In this document: piece after piece, positions 1 through 8,227 of the stretch
Position numbering within the stretch: position 1 is the stretch's first letter
Layout of the letters: each line of letters opens with the position of its first letter
Source of the DNA: Sergeia podlipaevii
Taxonomy: Eukaryota > Euglenozoa > Kinetoplastea > Trypanosomatida > Trypanosomatidae
DNA: 18,733 nt
Reading direction: 5' to 3'
NCBI GenBank assembly: GCA_030849805.1
Contig: JASANZ010001840.1
Location: 1-18,733 of the forward strand
Notes under the pieces: model-generated
What the model saw: the letters and a program-made list of their open reading frames with translations, nothing else
Told to the model about the DNA's origin: nothing
Database searches by the model: none
Translations under genes and position numbers: made by a program

Positions 1-38
1 ACGACTCTTGAAAGACCCCCCTCCACACACACACTGGA

Positions 39-2435
39 CTACACACCAGGGAGATCGATCTCATCATCAGAGTCTGACTTCTCCATCACCGCCTTCCCTG
101 CCTTCTTCTTTCCTCCGCTCGTGCCACTATCCGTGAGACCACCAGTGAGATCGTTCACCAGTCCAGTGCCGCCACCACCACCAGCACGACGCCCTGCCAC
201 TGCCGCCACCTTGTCGTCGTCGTCGCTGTCATCCCCATTGTCACCACCAGTGCTCTTGCCGTCCTTCTTGGACCTGCCTACACCATCGCCGTCTTCGTCG
301 CTGCTTCCATCGCTGAGCTGCCTGCGTTCGACCTTCTTCATCACCTTGAACCACTCGTTCGCCTCCTCCACAAGATTGGCGTCTTTGCACAGCTGCACAA
401 GGTACTTGAGACACTCAAGGTTGTCGGGATACTTACGATGGATAAGCTCGTAGAGCCGCTTCGCCTGTACGTAGTCACCGCGGCGGCGATGGCATGAGGC
501 GACCATCAGCTGCCACTTGGCTTCCTGTGGCTGGATGTGCGAGGCGCGCTCAAAGAACTGCATCGCCTTATCGTACACCTCGTTCTTCACGAAGTACGCC
601 CCTAACCACGAGATGACATCCATGTTCACCTGGTAGTAGCGGTACGCCTCAAGATAGTAGTGGAAAGCCTGAGTGTCATCGCCTTCGCGAGCGTAGAGAG
701 AGCCCATGCGGGCGAGCGCGTTGGGATCTGTAGGGACACGACCAATGAGGCGGCTGAACCATTCCAGCGCACTGGGATCACTGACAACGTCATTGATGTC
801 GGCAATCTGATAGAGCACCTCACTGCTGTCCACCAAGGACTGCACCCGCTTAAACATGCGAACTGCCTCCTCATAGAGGCCCAGCTGCTTAGCGGTGAGC
901 CCGAGATTGTAAATGGCCTCCACATTGTCCGCTTCCACAGCAAGAGCCTTGTTGTAATACTCCTTGCTCTGCTCAAGATCCCCGCGAACAAACATGAAGT
1001 TGCCCTTGTTGACCAGCGCCTTCGCGTTGTACTGGTCTGCCGAAAGACTCATGTCGCTATACTTTTCGCCGCTTTCAAAGTCTCCTTCAAGGAAGTAAAG
1101 GTAGGCCAGATTGGTAGCTGCACGAGCGCGCAGTGCCTTGTCCTTCTTCTCGAATGCTTTGAGCCCGCTGATCGCCTCCTGGTAGCGCTTGTGCTTGAGG
1201 TAGTTCAAGTACTTGCACATTTCCAGCTCACTCGCCACATGCGAGTTGCTCGCCGACATATCGTAGTTGCGCAGCTGCTCAATGATGTAGTCGTATCCAA
1301 CACGCCAGTCCTTGTCAAGCGCGGGGGCGATAAGGCGCGCGGACGTCATGATGCACTTAAGATAGTGTGCTCGCCGCTCCTTGAGCTCCTTGCCAAGACC
1401 ATCGTCCACGAGTACGTCCTTCTTTGTCTCCGCCTCCTCCAGATCAGCCAGATCATCAATGCCAGCTGGGCGGCTATTGAGCATCTTAATGAACGTGCGC
1501 TTCATCTTCTCTGTCTCACCGAGGGCGTAGTAACACAGCAGCAGATTGTACCCGGCGTTGACATCGCCGTTACCTTCAAAAATTGTCTCGTAGCTGTTCA
1601 CAGCATCACGGTACTGACCCATCTTCACAAAGGCATTGCCGATATTGCGAAACAGCTTGTAGCGCAGTTCCGTGGCGGTAGAAGGGGTCTCGTCGAGGGT
1701 CATGCGATACATCTTGATGGCAAGGAGGTACTTCTTCTGAGCCGCGTAGATGTTGCCCATATTAACGCGCAGGCGGCTGCCCTGTGGGTACTGGGTATTG
1801 CGAATGATAAGATTGTACGTGTTGAGGGCCTCTGTGTAGAGCTGATGGTTTTGATACTGAACTGCTAAATTGAAATGAACTGCGTAAGTGAGATCAGCGT
1901 TGTTCTGATCACCAAGTCCCAGCTGCTCACGCTGCTTCCCAAGCTGACGTTCCTTCTTGCCAGCCTCTTTAGCCTTCTCCAAAGCACCGCCGTAGTCCTT
2001 CTGCAGTGCCAGCATCGCGCTTTCCTCAATCAATTGATTCACCATACGCTCCATCTCCATACACTGCTCCTCAGGACTGTTCTCGCTACGCTTCTTCAGT
2101 GGTGGGGCAGGGCCAACTGCCATCCCTGCCATACGAGCCTGGCCTGTGGGATCAAACACTGAGCCTGCCGCGTTAAACCCCACCGCTCTGTTGGACGTCA
2201 TGGGCCGAGCAGCACCGGGGAGACCGCCGCCCATCGTACCAAGGCGGCTGCCGGGGATGCCCCACGCAGAGCCCATGCCCGTCGCTCCCCACTGTGAAGG
2301 AGGAGCTTGCATGAGCGGGTTGCCGCCGCCGCTGCTGCTTGGCGGCATAGCAGCAAATGGGTTGGCAGCAGACCATGGGTTAATGTTCGCTTCAGGCGTC
2401 TCAAACGCAGCGTACACGTCCTCTTCCTGGCTCAT
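39..2435 (-). CDS. IFT88: Intraflagellar transport protein 88 (IFT88), TPR protein
   Basis: The 798-residue product matches IFT88, a core subunit of the IFT-B complex that carries cargo along the flagellar axoneme and is needed for flagellum assembly. About the first 110 residues are Gly/Met/Pro/Ala-rich and probably disordered. Tetratricopeptide repeats follow at about 187-330 and 400-700, with typical pieces such as AVQYQNHQLYTEALNTYNLI, NIGNAFVKMGQYRDAVNSYE and YNLGLTAKQLGLYEEAVRMF. The tail after 705 is Asp/Ser/Gly-rich and acidic and ends DSDDEIDLPGV. The length is close to that of IFT88 in other flagellates. I chose the ATG at 2435 (MSQEEDVY) because the frame stays open upstream only to a GTG at 2534, and a good trans-splice acceptor at 2498-2499 would remove that extension. 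The stop is TAG. Family identity is by recognition of the TPR layout and N-terminal motifs; no search was run. Confidence 0.94.
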   Translation of the reverse strand: MSQEEDVYAAFETPEANINPWSAANPFAAMPPSSSGGGNPLMQAPPSQWGATGMGSAWGIPGSRLGTMGGGLPGAARPMTSNRAVGFNAAGSVFDPTGQARMAGMAVGPAPPLKKRSENSPEEQCMEMERMVNQLIEESAMLALQKDYGGALEKAKEAGKKERQLGKQREQLGLGDQNNADLTYAVHFNLAVQYQNHQLYTEALNTYNLIIRNTQYPQGSRLRVNMGNIYAAQKKYLLAIKMYRMTLDETPSTATELRYKLFRNIGNAFVKMGQYRDAVNSYETIFEGNGDVNAGYNLLLCYYALGETEKMKRTFIKMLNSRPAGIDDLADLEEAETKKDVLVDDGLGKELKERRAHYLKCIMTSARLIAPALDKDWRVGYDYIIEQLRNYDMSASNSHVASELEMCKYLNYLKHKRYQEAISGLKAFEKKDKALRARAATNLAYLYFLEGDFESGEKYSDMSLSADQYNAKALVNKGNFMFVRGDLEQSKEYYNKALAVEADNVEAIYNLGLTAKQLGLYEEAVRMFKRVQSLVDSSEVLYQIADINDVVSDPSALEWFSRLIGRVPTDPNALARMGSLYAREGDDTQAFHYYLEAYRYYQVNMDVISWLGAYFVKNEVYDKAMQFFERASHIQPQEAKWQLMVASCHRRRGDYVQAKRLYELIHRKYPDNLECLKYLVQLCKDANLVEEANEWFKVMKKVERRQLSDGSSDEDGDGVGRSKKDGKSTGGDNGDDSDDDDKVAAVAGRRAGGGGGTGLVNDLTGGLTDSGTSGGKKKAGKAVMEKSDSDDEIDLPGV

Positions 2436-2497
2436 GTTTCTTTCTCTTATATTCAGTGGTAGTGGTGGTGTCGTAACAAGATATCCTTTTCCTCTTG

Positions 2498-2525
2498 CTA
2501 GTTGGAAAAGAAAAGAAAAGAAGAG
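2498..2525 (-). promoter_or_regulatory. Candidate spliced-leader acceptor of IFT88
   Basis: On the minus strand a pyrimidine tract rich in CTTTT units is followed by CCAACTAG, with the AG at 2499-2498. It is the first AG after the tract and would give a 62-base 5' UTR. This is the usual layout of a trypanosomatid trans-splice site. It is predicted from sequence only. Confidence 0.5.
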
Positions 2526-3459
2526 TTCTTGCACAGAGAAAACACGAGCAGGAAAAAAGATATATTTTCTAAAGCCCTAACGGTTTGAACGTATATGTTG
2601 TTTTTCTCCCCCTTTTTTGTAAAAAAAAAAAAAGAAAGCAAATTTTTTCTTCTTCTTCAAACTACACGTTCTATAACTTTACAACGCTCCCTTTTGCACT
2701 TTCAATATCTTAACAGAGCAAATTTCAAAAATAAAATAAAAAATGAAAAAAATAAAGGCAGAGGCAGTAGAATGAGCTTTAAGATGTTTATGGCAGAAAA
2801 TACAAAGGATAAAGAAAATCCCACAATATGCTCAAGAAAGAAAAAAAATGCCTGTTGCATTGTTATTGATGTAGCTGTTTTCCTTTTTTTCAAACTGCGT
2901 GTGCTAGTTCACTCGTTAATATATATATATATATATTATTTTGCCTGACAGGCTTCATCTTAAACGCGCAATATGACACACAACAGCATGTCAAATAAAC
3001 AATATATAACTACACTAAAATGAGGAAAACAATACATTGCGCCAAACTGCACCATGTGTGTATGCGCAAGAATGTTTCCTCTAGGTAACAAAAAAAGAAA
3101 CGCACAATAAAAGCAAAAAGCAAACATCCCCTCCTCCCACCACCTTTCTCTCACGTCGCTGCCATCACAAATACTGAGCACGTACAACAACAAACGGGTA
3201 TGCACAACAATCACAAACGCAACCTTCGTTGCTTTTCTTTTTCATTCTGTTGATTCGCCGTTAAATGGAAAGAGTAAAAAAAACAAAAACGTAGAAAGCA
3301 CCCAAAAAGACACATATATCAACAAAAAGAGTACGAAGACTGTAAAGGAAGAAGGGAGAGGGGAGTGGAGAAAGATAAGTCAAAGAGATATATACAAAGC
3401 ATAGCTTGGCATATTCAATCCGCTATGAAATTCATAACGTGAACAGTCAGCTCTCTTCA
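2526..3459. other. Intergenic region between the low-complexity gene and IFT88
   Basis: This AT-rich stretch should hold the 3' UTR of the gene at 5598-3460 and the region upstream of IFT88. It contains a 13-A run at 2621-2633, a (TA)9 run at 2919-2936 and, on the minus strand, a long pyrimidine tract at about 3342-3375 ending in TTTACAG (AG at 3341-3340). That acceptor-like site lies only about 120 bases past the stop codon at 3460. The open frames here are short, begin at GTG, or are composed of poly-T-derived Phe/Leu codons; none looks like a gene. Confidence 0.6.
2919..2936. repeat. (TA)9 dinucleotide repeat
   Basis: Eighteen bases of perfectly alternating A and T lie in the spacer upstream of IFT88. 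Similar but shorter TA runs occur at 15937-15952 and 16799-16813. Confidence 0.95.
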
Positions 3460-5598
3460 CTATATTGGAACAAACGGCTTGAAAGATGGAGGGGGTGGCG
3501 GGAGTGAGCTCGTGGCTTGCCCACTGCTAGTACCGACCATTGGGGCAGAGCATCCAGGTCCCATCGTGGGCATTGCCTGCTGCTGCTGTGGAGATGGGGA
3601 TGATAATGGCATTGGGTAAGGAGGTGCGTAGAGTTGCTGGAATTGCTGTGAAGGCAGTACCACATGGTTAGCTCCTGCTCCTGGTGTGGATGCAGTAAGT
3701 GACGATTCACTGGTTTGCCCGGAGACCCCCCAGTGACGGTCCGTCGTCGCGGTGCTATTGCTGTTTTGGCTAGTCGCAGCGAAAATATTGTTGTTACTCA
3801 CGGCAGCGTGGCTGAATACATCACTTCCACTCCAAAGACTGCTGCCCGCACTGGGGATTCCTCCTGGAGTAGCTCCACGTGCTGCCACAGCCGCAGTTGG
3901 CGAAAGCGTTGTCGTGCTGTAATGAAGTTGCTGCTGTTGAGCATCGTCATGTCGTGGGGCCGTTTGATATGGCATGTTGTTGTTGTGCTGCGGCTGGTGG
4001 TACTGTTGAGGTTGCACTGGTAATGCATGTGGGACGACTGGAGTAACCGTGTTGGTGCTAGTTGTCGTCGTTGTGATGGTAGAAACTGGACTAGTACCGC
4101 CACCATACACGCCACCTGCTGTTGATGTTGCTGTTGTCGCTCCTGACCCGTGTTGTGCTGCAATCGGCACCAAAGATATCTGTTGCAGTGGTGCCTGTGA
4201 TAATTGTTGATGCTGATGTTGTTGCGTAGGTGGAGCACAGACTGTGGCTGGGCCCGTTGTTGGCGCACCAAACGACGGAGGTGCTGCATATCGACCGGCG
4301 AGGGTGTTGTGGTGCTGCACGTGCTGCTGGTGTGTAGGTACCAGGCCAGAAAGAGGAGGGGGCAGGGGGCAGGCATGCTGGGCTGGTTGGGTGTTTTCCC
4401 AGTGAGGTAGCTGCTGCTGCTGCTGAGGAAGAGGAGGCGGCGGCGAAGTGGACAAAGAAGGGAAAGCTGGCTGCAGTGCCCGGTCCGCAGCGCTGCTATT
4501 GCTCTGCGTGCGGTTCACATAGTACATCGTCTGCGGTTGTACCGGTGGCGCAAACTGCGAGGCTGCCGTACCTAGGCTTGAAGGCGGTGGCTGCTGCTGA
4601 GCATCTGGTGGTGCCAAGGCTGGAGTTATCGGTGACGGAGAAGCAGTGAGCTGATGCAACGGGGGCGAGCAAGGGGGTGACGGCGAAGAGGCAGTTTTCG
4701 TCGTCGTCGTTGTTGCTGCGTAGAGGGGCGGTTGCGGGAAAGAGGACGCGAGTTGCTGCGCGGGGAGGGTGGGGGGAGGAGGAACCCCACTTCCAGACAA
4801 AGCCATGTTGCCGCTACTGTTGTGACTGGTCATCCCGCCACCAGGAGCGCTTGGTACAGCGCTGCTGCCTCCATAGCTACCGTACATACCGCCACCTCCA
4901 CCACCTGCTTGAGCAGGATTGGGGAAAGCGCTGGCATCACTAGGATTGAATGAGCCAAAATAATCTGGCACTGCATAATGAGGTCCAGGGGCACGACCAT
5001 GAGGTCCGCCCTGCATGCTACCAGCGGCAAACAGGCCTCCACCGTGATGCTGCGCGTTCTGTGCGTGCGTAGCGCCCGATGGGGGCGGGGGAGGCGGCGG
5101 TGGAGCAATCTTCTTGAGTCCCAGACGCTCATTTTCTTGATCCTCTAACTGCTGCTGGAATTCACGCTGGATGCTTTCGGGGGCATCAGGAGTCACACAC
5201 CAGCGGTTTAACTCCTTATCAAAGTAATACCAGTTCTTCGATACCGGGAGGCCCGCCTCATCAATCTCGGTGTTCTCCGTAGCATTGCTGTCGCCGCCAA
5301 AACCGAACAGACCGCCACCGCCACCTCCCCCAGCAAATTCGCCTCCATTGCCGCCTAAGAAGCTGCTACTTTTGTCCTTATTCCAGTAGTTACTCACGGC
5401 TTGACTCGTCTTGTTCCAATACTGGCCAATACCACTCGCCACCTCCGTCATCGCACCACCTCCTCCGCTCTGTTGTTGCTGATATGACTGGCCATCAAGA
5501 CCCTCTGCCTGAGCGCTCTCATCACTCTGACCAGCGCCTCTTCCAGATATGTTGAGACCGAGTTTGGCGCCTAGCCAGTCAACTGCTTTCAGAGACAT
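3460..5598 (-). CDS. Pro/Gln/Gly/Ser-rich low-complexity protein with a Sec16-tail-like motif
   Basis: This encodes 712 residues from the ATG at 5598 (MSLKAVDWLG); the frame opens two codons earlier at a TTG, which I discount. The N-terminal 170 residues are the only part with recognisable sequence: a hydrophobic start, two YWN units at about 60-73 (GQYWNKTSQ and SNYWNKDKS), a Gly run, then KNWYYFDKELNRWC at 121-134, a Gln/Glu-rich probable helix to about 160, and a Pro8 run at 166-173. The aromatic-acidic-RW segment followed by poly-Pro resembles the extreme C-terminal region of Sec16, the COPII exit-site scaffold, but the central Sec16 domain is absent. Everything after about 180 is disordered, with Gln, Pro, Ser, Thr and His runs. 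The stop is TAG. I consider the frame real because it stays open for over 2 kb at higher GC than its flanks. Its function is not known to me; a role at ER exit sites or as a condensate scaffold would be inference. Confidence 0.85.
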   Translation of the reverse strand: MSLKAVDWLGAKLGLNISGRGAGQSDESAQAEGLDGQSYQQQQSGGGGAMTEVASGIGQYWNKTSQAVSNYWNKDKSSSFLGGNGGEFAGGGGGGGLFGFGGDSNATENTEIDEAGLPVSKNWYYFDKELNRWCVTPDAPESIQREFQQQLEDQENERLGLKKIAPPPPPPPPSGATHAQNAQHHGGGLFAAGSMQGGPHGRAPGPHYAVPDYFGSFNPSDASAFPNPAQAGGGGGGMYGSYGGSSAVPSAPGGGMTSHNSSGNMALSGSGVPPPPTLPAQQLASSFPQPPLYAATTTTTKTASSPSPPCSPPLHQLTASPSPITPALAPPDAQQQPPPSSLGTAASQFAPPVQPQTMYYVNRTQSNSSAADRALQPAFPSLSTSPPPPLPQQQQQLPHWENTQPAQHACPLPPPLSGLVPTHQQHVQHHNTLAGRYAAPPSFGAPTTGPATVCAPPTQQHQHQQLSQAPLQQISLVPIAAQHGSGATTATSTAGGVYGGGTSPVSTITTTTTSTNTVTPVVPHALPVQPQQYHQPQHNNNMPYQTAPRHDDAQQQQLHYSTTTLSPTAAVAARGATPGGIPSAGSSLWSGSDVFSHAAVSNNNIFAATSQNSNSTATTDRHWGVSGQTSESSLTASTPGAGANHVVLPSQQFQQLYAPPYPMPLSSPSPQQQQAMPTMGPGCSAPMVGTSSGQATSSLPPPPPSFKPFVPI

Positions 5599-6265
5599 AA
5601 CCAAGGAAATTTTCTTTATATATTTGAAGTGTATTATGTTTAAGAAATGTAGAAATCAAAAACGTAAATTGAAAGTGATAGAGTGAACTTCTGACTGCTT
5701 CAACAATGTGCACAACTCCTAAAATATGCTATATAATTACAAACGAAATATCAGCCCAAAGAAAAACGGGCTATATTTATATATGTATTCTGTTATCCTT
5801 CCTATGTTTCACACAATAAATTGGTAAAGCGCAGATCCAATTCTCAATGGTACTGCTTTGTGTTGAAGCAAACACGAGCACAAGAAAAAAAGGTGTGTAG
5901 CGAGCATATATATTTATTTTTTAAAAAAAAGGAATAAAAAAAATGCAATACTATTCGTAAAGCGCAGAAGGCGGTTCGCCAAGTTGGTTTGCGTCTGCTC
6001 TGTCGTTGATAGACGAAAAAGACACATCTTTTCATGTACTCGAAACAAGAGCGGGAAAAAAAAATCCAGCATCTATATAGTTAGTGTGATTTGTTTAATA
6101 TATGGCAATGTCTTATTTTTGCTATTGTGCATATGTGTGTGTGTGTGTGTGTGTGTGCATTTTTCTCCCTTTTACGTCATCAACTAGAAGATTAAAGGAC
6201 AAAAGTAATGTGCACAAAAGCACATACAAGAAGCAAAACGAAGAGAAATATAGATATACATATTT
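5599..6265. other. Intergenic region between JMJD4-like and low-complexity genes
   Basis: This is AT-rich non-coding sequence that should carry the JMJD4-like 3' UTR and the leader of the gene starting at 5598. It contains a T6A8 junction at 5917-5930 and a long alternating GT repeat at 6127-6160. The minus-strand pyrimidine signal directly before 5598 is weak: the nearest AG is at 5615-5614, only 15 bases upstream of the ATG, so I do not assign a splice site. No gene is seen. Confidence 0.6.
6127..6160. repeat. Alternating (GT)n repeat
   Basis: Thirty-four bases alternate purine and pyrimidine without a break, with a (GT)n core. On the transcribed strand this is (CA)n, about 105-140 bases beyond the stop codon of the JMJD4-like gene, so probably in its 3' UTR. 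Such tracts are polymorphic and can adopt Z-DNA. Confidence 0.95.
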
Positions 6266-7522
6266 CTATTTCGTCTTGTCTGAAAACAGTGAGGCATCAG
6301 CTTCCGAAACCCGCTCTATGAGTTGGGCGAGCTGCACGACCACCTTCACATGATTCAACAACCCCGAGCGCTGACGGCAAAACTCAAGAAAGCACAGCAT
6401 GCTTTTGAAGTTCCAGTTGCATCCCCCCAAAAGCATCTTTTCAAAATGCTCATGCCACGCGTCACAGTCGCACCCGAACAACGCTTCCAAGTCCTCAAGA
6501 GAAATCAGATGCCGCAAGTAGCGCACATTGCCTAAAAATAGCGTGACCATCTTCTCCACACAGAATTCATTGCACCAATTGTGGTTAATCGAGATGGTGA
6601 GCTCCAACGTACAACCTGCGGCACCCGGCAGCGGCAACGCCTCCCCGCGGGCGTTGTGGACCTGGTGGAAGTAGTGGGACGGAACAAAGACAAGATCCCC
6701 AGGTCTTTGTATCACCTCGATGAGCTCAACTCCGCACAGTACGCGTATATCAGGTGGATTTTCAAAGCCCGAAACGGTGCTGCGGATCAACAGATTGTTG
6801 CCTGCTTCGTCAGGAAAGAACCATTGTTTGTCACCACACACGTTCAGTGACCATGAGTAGGTTCCGAACACGTCATAGTGGAGTGGTGTCCACGTATGCG
6901 TGGTGCCGATGTAAGCAAAGCGGTAGTCACTGTGCCCATTGCCCAGTCCCTCCACCGCGCTCGTTGATGTGGCAGGTGAGAACGAAGGCTGCATTTGCGT
7001 TTTCAACGTCGTTGTTAGAGCGCAAAAGGGATCCATCCAGTCGTCTCCAAGATACGCAGGGACCTCATACAGACACTGGCCATCGGCTAGCTGGCCGTGG
7101 CGACGCCAAGAACATCCAGCACGTGCAGAGCTTGTATCTTGACCATTCATCGCCTCCAGGTCTGCTTGCATATGCCAGTCCTTCAGGTAGTAAATCGGCT
7201 CGCATGCTTGAGTCCGGTGCGTACACCACTTAGCAAATACCTCAGAAATGGGCATATCACGGCAGTCCATGCAGTCCTTCGTCTCTGTGGTGTCGACGCA
7301 GGCACTCGTATCATCCACTGACTCCGCGTGGGTGTTGTGGACCGCGTACACTGGCACGATGTGGCTAGAGCCAAAAGTGCTGACAAGTCCGCACGGCTGA
7401 AGTAGATTGGCAAGACGAGCTAGATCAAAGCCGGCATTGCGAATGATGGCTGGGCGGTTGAGGGCAAGGCACTCATCGCGAAACACCTCATACGTCAACG
7501 TTGCACCGTTATACTCTTGCAT
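6266..7522 (-). CDS. JMJD4: JmjC-domain oxygenase, JMJD4-like
   Basis: The 418-residue product is a JmjC Fe(II)/2-oxoglutarate-dependent oxygenase that fits the JMJD4 branch. Human JMJD4 hydroxylates a lysine in the NIKS motif of the release factor eRF1 and promotes translation termination. The N-terminal part (1-60) has the usual PAIIRNA entry to the cupin fold. The core runs from about 198 to 320: YRFAYIGTTHTWTPLHYDVF holds the HxD iron ligands (H215, D217), K232 in CGDKQW is the candidate 2-oxoglutarate lysine, and PGDLVFVPSHYFHQVHN supplies the distal His (H289). ISINHNWCNEF (310-320) is highly characteristic of JMJD4, and CNWNFKSMLCFLEF near 368-381 matches its C-terminal helical part. 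Two segments look expanded: a Cys/Asp/Thr-rich stretch at about 62-100 and about 13 residues after H289. The start is the ATG at 7522 and the stop is TAG. The family call is firm; substrate identity in this organism is inferred. Confidence 0.9.
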   Translation of the reverse strand: MQEYNGATLTYEVFRDECLALNRPAIIRNAGFDLARLANLLQPCGLVSTFGSSHIVPVYAVHNTHAESVDDTSACVDTTETKDCMDCRDMPISEVFAKWCTHRTQACEPIYYLKDWHMQADLEAMNGQDTSSARAGCSWRRHGQLADGQCLYEVPAYLGDDWMDPFCALTTTLKTQMQPSFSPATSTSAVEGLGNGHSDYRFAYIGTTHTWTPLHYDVFGTYSWSLNVCGDKQWFFPDEAGNNLLIRSTVSGFENPPDIRVLCGVELIEVIQRPGDLVFVPSHYFHQVHNARGEALPLPGAAGCTLELTISINHNWCNEFCVEKMVTLFLGNVRYLRHLISLEDLEALFGCDCDAWHEHFEKMLLGGCNWNFKSMLCFLEFCRQRSGLLNHVKVVVQLAQLIERVSEADASLFSDKTK

Positions 7523-7569
7523 TATGTGTGTGGGTGTGCTTACTCTCCCTTCCTTTCATTAATAGCTTT

Positions 7570-7590
7570 CTTTTTAAAAAAGAAAATGAG
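7570..7590 (-). promoter_or_regulatory. Candidate spliced-leader acceptor of the JMJD4-like gene
   Basis: On the minus strand a T-rich pyrimidine tract (CATTTTCTTTTTT) is followed by AAAAAG, with the AG at 7571-7570. Its use would give a 47-base 5' UTR. A second AG four bases further on is equally possible. This is a sequence prediction only. Confidence 0.35.
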
Positions 7591-8227
7591 CAAATAGAAT
7601 TTGTTCACTATACAGTAACTTAATATTTGTCTTCTGATCTTGGTTCGTTCGCCTGGCAGCAGAAAATTTGTATAGAAAAGAAAAAAAAGTGAAAATGAAA
7701 AAAAAAGAAGCATATAACGATATATATATATTTGTTTATCCATTTACTTAAAAGGAAAAACTCTCAAGCACAGAAGCAAAGTACACACATATTTTGGCGA
7801 TGGAGCTTGCGTCTACGTGCGAGCCACGAAAAAAGAACGACGAATATCAAAAGGAACACCTAATGATGATAGAAAAAAAAAAAGCTTCGATCTTTAAACT
7901 AGTATAGTACGTTCCGGCCTTGTAGACGTGTCTGCCGAGTCAGTAGTTGTAGAACTCCATCAAAGCATACACGCACACACGCACGCACACATACACAGAA
8001 AAGAAAAGAGTTGCAATACGCCACATGCTGGTGCGTGTGAACAAAGACAGCGTTGTACCTAATCTTCTCTACATACTTTCATATACGTATTCCTCATTCC
8101 TCCTGTCCCCACTGCTTCAGCTGGGTCTATCCAAATGAGAAAAAAAAAGATGGGTGCGCCATAGGGGTCTAATAGAGCCTATCACACACACACACGCGCG
8201 CGCGCATCACGAACTCTCACTTGGAGT
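7591..8227. other. Intergenic region between FHIP-like and JMJD4-like genes
   Basis: This stretch should contain the 3' UTR of the FHIP-like gene. It holds the alternating repeat at 8183-8207, CA-rich sequence at about 7970-7998, several 7-10 base A runs, and on the minus strand a T-rich tract with ATAG at about 8128-8150. No tRNA-like or coding signature was seen on either strand. Confidence 0.55.
8183..8207. repeat. Alternating (CA)n(CG)n repeat just past the FHIP-like stop codon
   Basis: Twenty-five bases alternate pyrimidine and purine, with a CA half and a CG half. The repeat starts 20 bases beyond the TAG at 8228-8230 on the transcribed strand. The CG half makes it a stronger Z-DNA candidate than the plain GT tract at 6127-6160. 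Confidence 0.95.

Noticed and set aside
660..1868. 402-codon open frame on the plus strand
   Set aside because: It is entirely antisense to the IFT88 coding sequence, has no recognisable domain, and follows from the codon bias of the opposite strand.
2436..2534. N-terminal extension of IFT88 from a GTG at 2534
   Set aside because: It starts with a non-ATG codon, its translation (QELFFSFLFQ) reflects the pyrimidine tract, and the likely splice acceptor at 2498 falls inside it.
2595..3214. Short open frames on both strands in the spacer upstream of IFT88 (117, 63 and 84 codons)
   Set aside because: They are made of homopolymer and dinucleotide repeats (poly-Lys, poly-Phe, Ile-Tyr) or begin with non-ATG codons, with no protein-like composition.
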